Source: Roseomonas xinghualingensis | GTDB taxonomy: Bacteria > Pseudomonadota > Alphaproteobacteria > Acetobacterales > Acetobacteraceae | Assembly: GCF_025791835.1 (NCBI RefSeq) | Contig: NZ_JAOXLP010000005.1 | Span: 1 to 64,000, forward strand | DNA: 64,000 nt | Reading direction: 5' to 3' | Part shown: one piece after another, positions 61,127-64,000 of the stretch | Numbering within the stretch: position 1 is the stretch's first letter | Layout: every line of letters starts with the position of its first letter | Notes under the pieces: generated by a model | The model's input: only the letters and a program-made list of their open reading frames with translations | Told to the model about the DNA's origin: nothing | Databases searched by the model: none | Position numbers and translations under genes: made by a program

Positions 61127-61923
61127 GTGGCGACATGGCGCGGTCGCTCTTCGACCTGTCCGGGCAGGTTGCCATCGTCACCGGCGCATCGCGCGGCATC
61201 GGCCGCGCCATCGCCGAGCGCATGGCGCAGCATGGCGCGAAGGTGGTGGTCTCCTCCCGCAAGCTGGATGCCTGTCAGGAGGTGGTAGACGCCATCGCCT
61301 CCCGCGGCGGCGAGGCCTTCGCCCAGGCCTGCAATATCGGCCGCAAGGAGGAATTGCAGGCGCTGGTGGATGCCGCCATGGCGCGCTGGGGGCGGATCGA
61401 CACAGTGGTCGGCAATGCCGCCATCAACCCGCATTTAGGTCCTTCGATCGGCCTGCCGGACGAGATCTTCGACAAAATCATGGCTTCCAACATCCGCTCG
61501 AATCTCTGGCTCGCGAATATGGTGATGCCGGGGATGGCGGAGCGCGGCGGCGGATCAGTGATCATCATCTCCTCGATCGGCGGGCTGCGCGGCTCCCCGG
61601 TGCTAGGTGCCTATGGCATCTCCAAGGCGGCCGACATGCAGCTCGCGCGGAACCTCGCGGTGGAATGGGGGCCCCGCAACATCCGCTCGAACTGCATCGC
61701 GCCCGGGCTTGTCCGCACCGATTTCGCCCGCGCCCTGTGGGAGAATCCTGACATCTACCGCAAGCGCACCAAGGATACCCCGCTGAAGCGCATCGGCGAG
61801 CCGGATGAGATCGCCGGCGCCGCGGTATTCCTGGCCTCCGCCGCCGGCAGTTTCATGACAGGCCAGACGATCGTCATCGATGGGGGCGTGATGGCCGGCT
61901 CGCCCTCGGTCGGGGATGAGTAG
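61123..61923 (+). CDS. Short-chain dehydrogenase/reductase
   Basis: This 266-residue classical SDR has [20 protein letters not shown], the N-N-A-G-type segment [10 protein letters not shown], catalytic Ser in [11 protein letters not shown], and YGISK as the Y-x-x-x-K. Its last part is [19 protein letters not shown] overlap with the dehydrogenase gene. Probably oxidises or reduces a hydroxyacyl intermediate. Confidence 0.92.
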   Translation: MSGDMARSLFDLSGQVAIVTGASRGIGRAIAERMAQHGAKVVVSSRKLDACQEVVDAIASRGGEAFAQACNIGRKEELQALVDAAMARWGRIDTVVGNAAINPHLGPSIGLPDEIFDKIMASNIRSNLWLANMVMPGMAERGGGSVIIISSIGGLRGSPVLGAYGISKAADMQLARNLAVEWGPRNIRSNCIAPGLVRTDFARALWENPDIYRKRTKDTPLKRIGEPDEIAGAAVFLASAAGSFMTGQTIVIDGGVMAGSPSVGDE

Positions 61924-61927
61924 AGCC

Positions 61928-63013
61928 ATGACGGCCGAAGCCCCGCCCCTGCAGGATGGCGCGCCGGTTCTCGTGTCCGTACTGGAGAACCATCGCTTCG
62001 ATGAGGCCGCGCTGGCAGGCTACCTTTCCGGCCGGCTTCCAGGATTCAACGGCAGCGGCCTTGTCGTTCGGCAGTTCCAGGGCGGGCAGTCGAACCCCAC
62101 CTTCCATCTGCAGACGCCTTCCGGCGCCTATGTCCTGCGCAAGAAGCCGCCTGGCAAGCTGCTGCCATCCGCCCATGCGGTGGAGCGCGAATTCCGTGTG
62201 ATGCAGGCCCTGGCCGGGAGCGAGGTGCCGGTGCCCATGACGCACCTGCTCTGCGAGGATGCCGACGTGATCGGCACGCCCTTCTTTGTCATGGACCATG
62301 TGCCCGGCCGCATCTTCGCCGACCGTGTGATGCTGTCCGGCACCGCGGAGGACCGCAGGGCCGTCTATGGCGAGCTTGCCCGTGTCCTGGCAGCACTGCA
62401 CCGCGTGGACTGGCGCGCTGCCGGCCTTGCCGATTTCGGCAAGACCGAACAATACATGGAACGGCAGGTCCAGCGCTGGACCAGGCAATGGGAGGCATCG
62501 AAGGTCGAGGAGATGCCGGCGATGGACCGGGTAGCCGCTTGGCTCTCCGCCCATCTGCCGGAGGACAGCGAGATCGCCATCGCGCATGGCGACTACCGCC
62601 TCGGCAACGTCATCCTGCATCCCACCGAGCCGCGCATCGCCGCCGTGCTGGACTGGGAACTGGCGACACTCGGGCATCCGCTGGCGGATCTCGCCTATGC
62701 ATGCCTCACCTATCACCTGCCACCCGGCCCCACCGGGCTGACCGGCGTGCTCGGCACGGATTACCAGCAGATGGGCATTCCGACGCAGGAGGAGTTCGTC
62801 GCCGCCTATTGCCGCGCGGCCGGGCGGCCCGTGCCGGCGGATCTCGATGTCTTCATCGTCTTCTCGATGTTCCGCCTTGCTTCCATCGTCGCGGGCGTCT
62901 GGCGGCGCGCGCTAGATGGAAACGCCTCCGATCCGCGCGCGATCGGCTACCGCGAACGCTATCGCGGCATGGCGGACGGCGCATGGACCATCGCGCAACG
63001 GCTCGGCGCCTGA
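61928..63013 (+). CDS. ACAD10-like phosphotransferase (aminoglycoside phosphotransferase fold)
   Basis: This protein of about 361 residues has the kinase-like signatures RQFQGGQSNPTFHLQT, YVLRKKPPGKLLPSAHAVER, the catalytic loop IAHGDYRLGNVILHP and the metal Asp in AAVLDWELATLGHPLADLAY. In animals the ACAD10/ACAD11 kinase domains phosphorylate 4-hydroxyacyl-CoA for beta-oxidation; the same pairing with an ACAD and an SDR is seen here. The start is uncertain: ATG 61928, or ATG 61916 overlapping the SDR gene. Confidence 0.88.
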   Translation: MTAEAPPLQDGAPVLVSVLENHRFDEAALAGYLSGRLPGFNGSGLVVRQFQGGQSNPTFHLQTPSGAYVLRKKPPGKLLPSAHAVEREFRVMQALAGSEVPVPMTHLLCEDADVIGTPFFVMDHVPGRIFADRVMLSGTAEDRRAVYGELARVLAALHRVDWRAAGLADFGKTEQYMERQVQRWTRQWEASKVEEMPAMDRVAAWLSAHLPEDSEIAIAHGDYRLGNVILHPTEPRIAAVLDWELATLGHPLADLAYACLTYHLPPGPTGLTGVLGTDYQQMGIPTQEEFVAAYCRAAGRPVPADLDVFIVFSMFRLASIVAGVWRRALDGNASDPRAIGYRERYRGMADGAWTIAQRLGA

Positions 63014-63041
63014 ATTCGGCGCAAGGGGGAGGAGCGAAGGA

Positions 63042-63998
63042 ATGAGCAAAATCAATCCGTCCGGGCGCGACGCGCTCTCGGTGCCCGGTGCCCGCATCCT
63101 GGCGGAGGGGCTGCGCTTCCCGGAGGGGCCTGTGATGCTGCCTGACGGGCGTATCGCACTGGTGGAAATCGAGGCCGGCCGTATCACCGCGATCGGGCCC
63201 GATGGCGGCAAATCGGCGCTGGCGACGCCGGGCGGCGGGCCGAACGGGCTCGCGCTCGGGCCGGATGGGATGCTCTATTGCTGCAACAATGGTGGCTTCG
63301 AATGGATCGAGGCGGAAGGCGTGCTCCGCCCCCATGGCCAACCGCCAGATTACGCTGGCGGCCGGATCGAGAAGATCGATCCGGCGACCGGCGAGGTAAC
63401 ACGCCTCTACGAGCAATGCGACGGGCGGCGCCTGCGTGGCCCGAACGACCTCGTGCTGGATGGCAAGGGCGGCTTCTGGTTCACCGATCTCGGCAAGGTC
63501 CGCGCGCGCGACCGCGAGCACGGCACCGTCTATTGGGCCGCCCTCGACGGCAGCCAGATCATCGAGGCGGCGCACCCGGTACCTGGCGGCGCGAATGGCA
63601 TCGGCCTCTCACCCGATGGCGGGACCTTGTATGTCGCGGAGACTGAGACAGGGCGCCTCTGGAAGTTTGACATCCTCGGCCCCGGCGAGTTGCGGAAGGA
63701 TCCCTGGCCCAGCCCCCATGGCGGGCAGTTGCTCTGCCAGTTCCCTGGCTTCAGGCGGCTGGACAGCCTCGCCGTCACGGCCGCCGGCAATATCTGCGTG
63801 GCAACGCTCGTGGCTGGCGAGATCACCACTGTCTCCCCGCAGGGCGAGATCATCGATGTGGTCCGCTGCGACGAGAGGATGCCAACGAATATCTGCTTCG
63901 GCGGCCCGGACCGGCGCACGGCCTATATCACCCTGTCCAATACCGGGCGCCTGCTGGAGATGCCCTGGAAGGAACCCGGCCTGGCGCTCGTCGCATAG
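63042..63998 (+). CDS. SMP-30/gluconolactonase-family protein
   Basis: This 318-residue six-bladed propeller starts after GGGGGAGGAG. It has LAEGLRFPEGPVMLPDGRIA, GGGPNGLALGPDGMLYCCNN, RGPNDLVLDGKGGFWFTDLG, GGANGIGLSPDGGTLYVAET and LDSLAVTAAGNICVATL. Metal-binding Glu, Asn and Asp positions of lactonases are present. It may open a lactone formed from a hydroxy acid in the same pathway. Last gene of the operon; its stop lies two bases before the window end. Confidence 0.9.
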   Translation: MSKINPSGRDALSVPGARILAEGLRFPEGPVMLPDGRIALVEIEAGRITAIGPDGGKSALATPGGGPNGLALGPDGMLYCCNNGGFEWIEAEGVLRPHGQPPDYAGGRIEKIDPATGEVTRLYEQCDGRRLRGPNDLVLDGKGGFWFTDLGKVRARDREHGTVYWAALDGSQIIEAAHPVPGGANGIGLSPDGGTLYVAETETGRLWKFDILGPGELRKDPWPSPHGGQLLCQFPGFRRLDSLAVTAAGNICVATLVAGEITTVSPQGEIIDVVRCDERMPTNICFGGPDRRTAYITLSNTGRLLEMPWKEPGLALVA

Positions 63999-64000
63999 GA

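Overview
The window is GC-rich bacterial chromosome of an alphaproteobacterium. It is most like Acetobacteraceae (Roseomonas-type). This is an inference from five Bug/TctC-type periplasmic binding proteins, the glnB-glnA pair, FepA-like and NsrR genes of alphaproteobacterial style, and a tRNA-His that keeps an encoded G-1:C73 pair. Gene density is high and many neighbours overlap by ATGA or GTGA, so several long operons can be read directly.

Layout. 1-3 kb: edge of an IS110-type transposase, a degenerate methyltransferase and small unknown proteins. 3.2-5.8 kb (minus): msrB and a molybdopterin oxidoreductase. 6-21 kb: a catecholate siderophore locus. On the minus strand lie a DHB-AMP ligase (EntE-like), a stand-alone aryl carrier protein and a one-module EntF-like NRPS with a serine code. 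They are followed upstream by a Bug-M20 hydrolase-MFS set, then a YncE-like propeller divergent from a FepA-like TonB receptor with a methyltransferase downstream. Two Fur-like boxes share the half-site ATTCTCA. The entABC functions needed to make 2,3-DHB are not here. 21.5-29.4 kb: a serine hydrolase, two divergent Bug proteins, a class II aldolase and tcuBA (tricarballylate oxidation) with a GntR/FCD regulator.

29.4-32 kb: a lower-GC stretch with small unknown genes, two of them paralogous and flanking a winged-helix protein. 32-35.5 kb: a PHB-depolymerase-type esterase, an OxyR-like regulator with only one redox cysteine, and an SDR that lacks YxxxK. 35.6-39.3 kb: tRNA-His, an aminotransferase, and glnB-glnA behind a sigma-54-like promoter. 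39.3-42.8 kb: an NsrR nitric-oxide module (nsrR plus an HPP-CBS membrane protein). It is divergent from an hmp flavohemoglobin gene broken by one frameshift and one amber codon, while its NsrR operator is intact.

42.9-64 kb: acyl-CoA catabolism. An IclR regulator faces a roughly 15-kb plus-strand operon across two near-perfect palindromes. The operon encodes a CaiB CoA-transferase, Bug, two acyl-CoA dehydrogenases, enoyl-CoA hydratase, a tyrosine phosphatase, a second Bug, a PRISE-type reductase, a complete Liv-type ABC importer and an ADP-forming acyl-CoA ligase. A minus-strand quinone oxidoreductase separates it from a second operon (acyl-CoA dehydrogenase, SDR, ACAD10-like phosphotransferase, SMP-30 lactonase). 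Together these read as uptake, CoA activation and beta-oxidation of an unidentified carboxylic acid. No function was tested; all assignments come from reading motifs and context.
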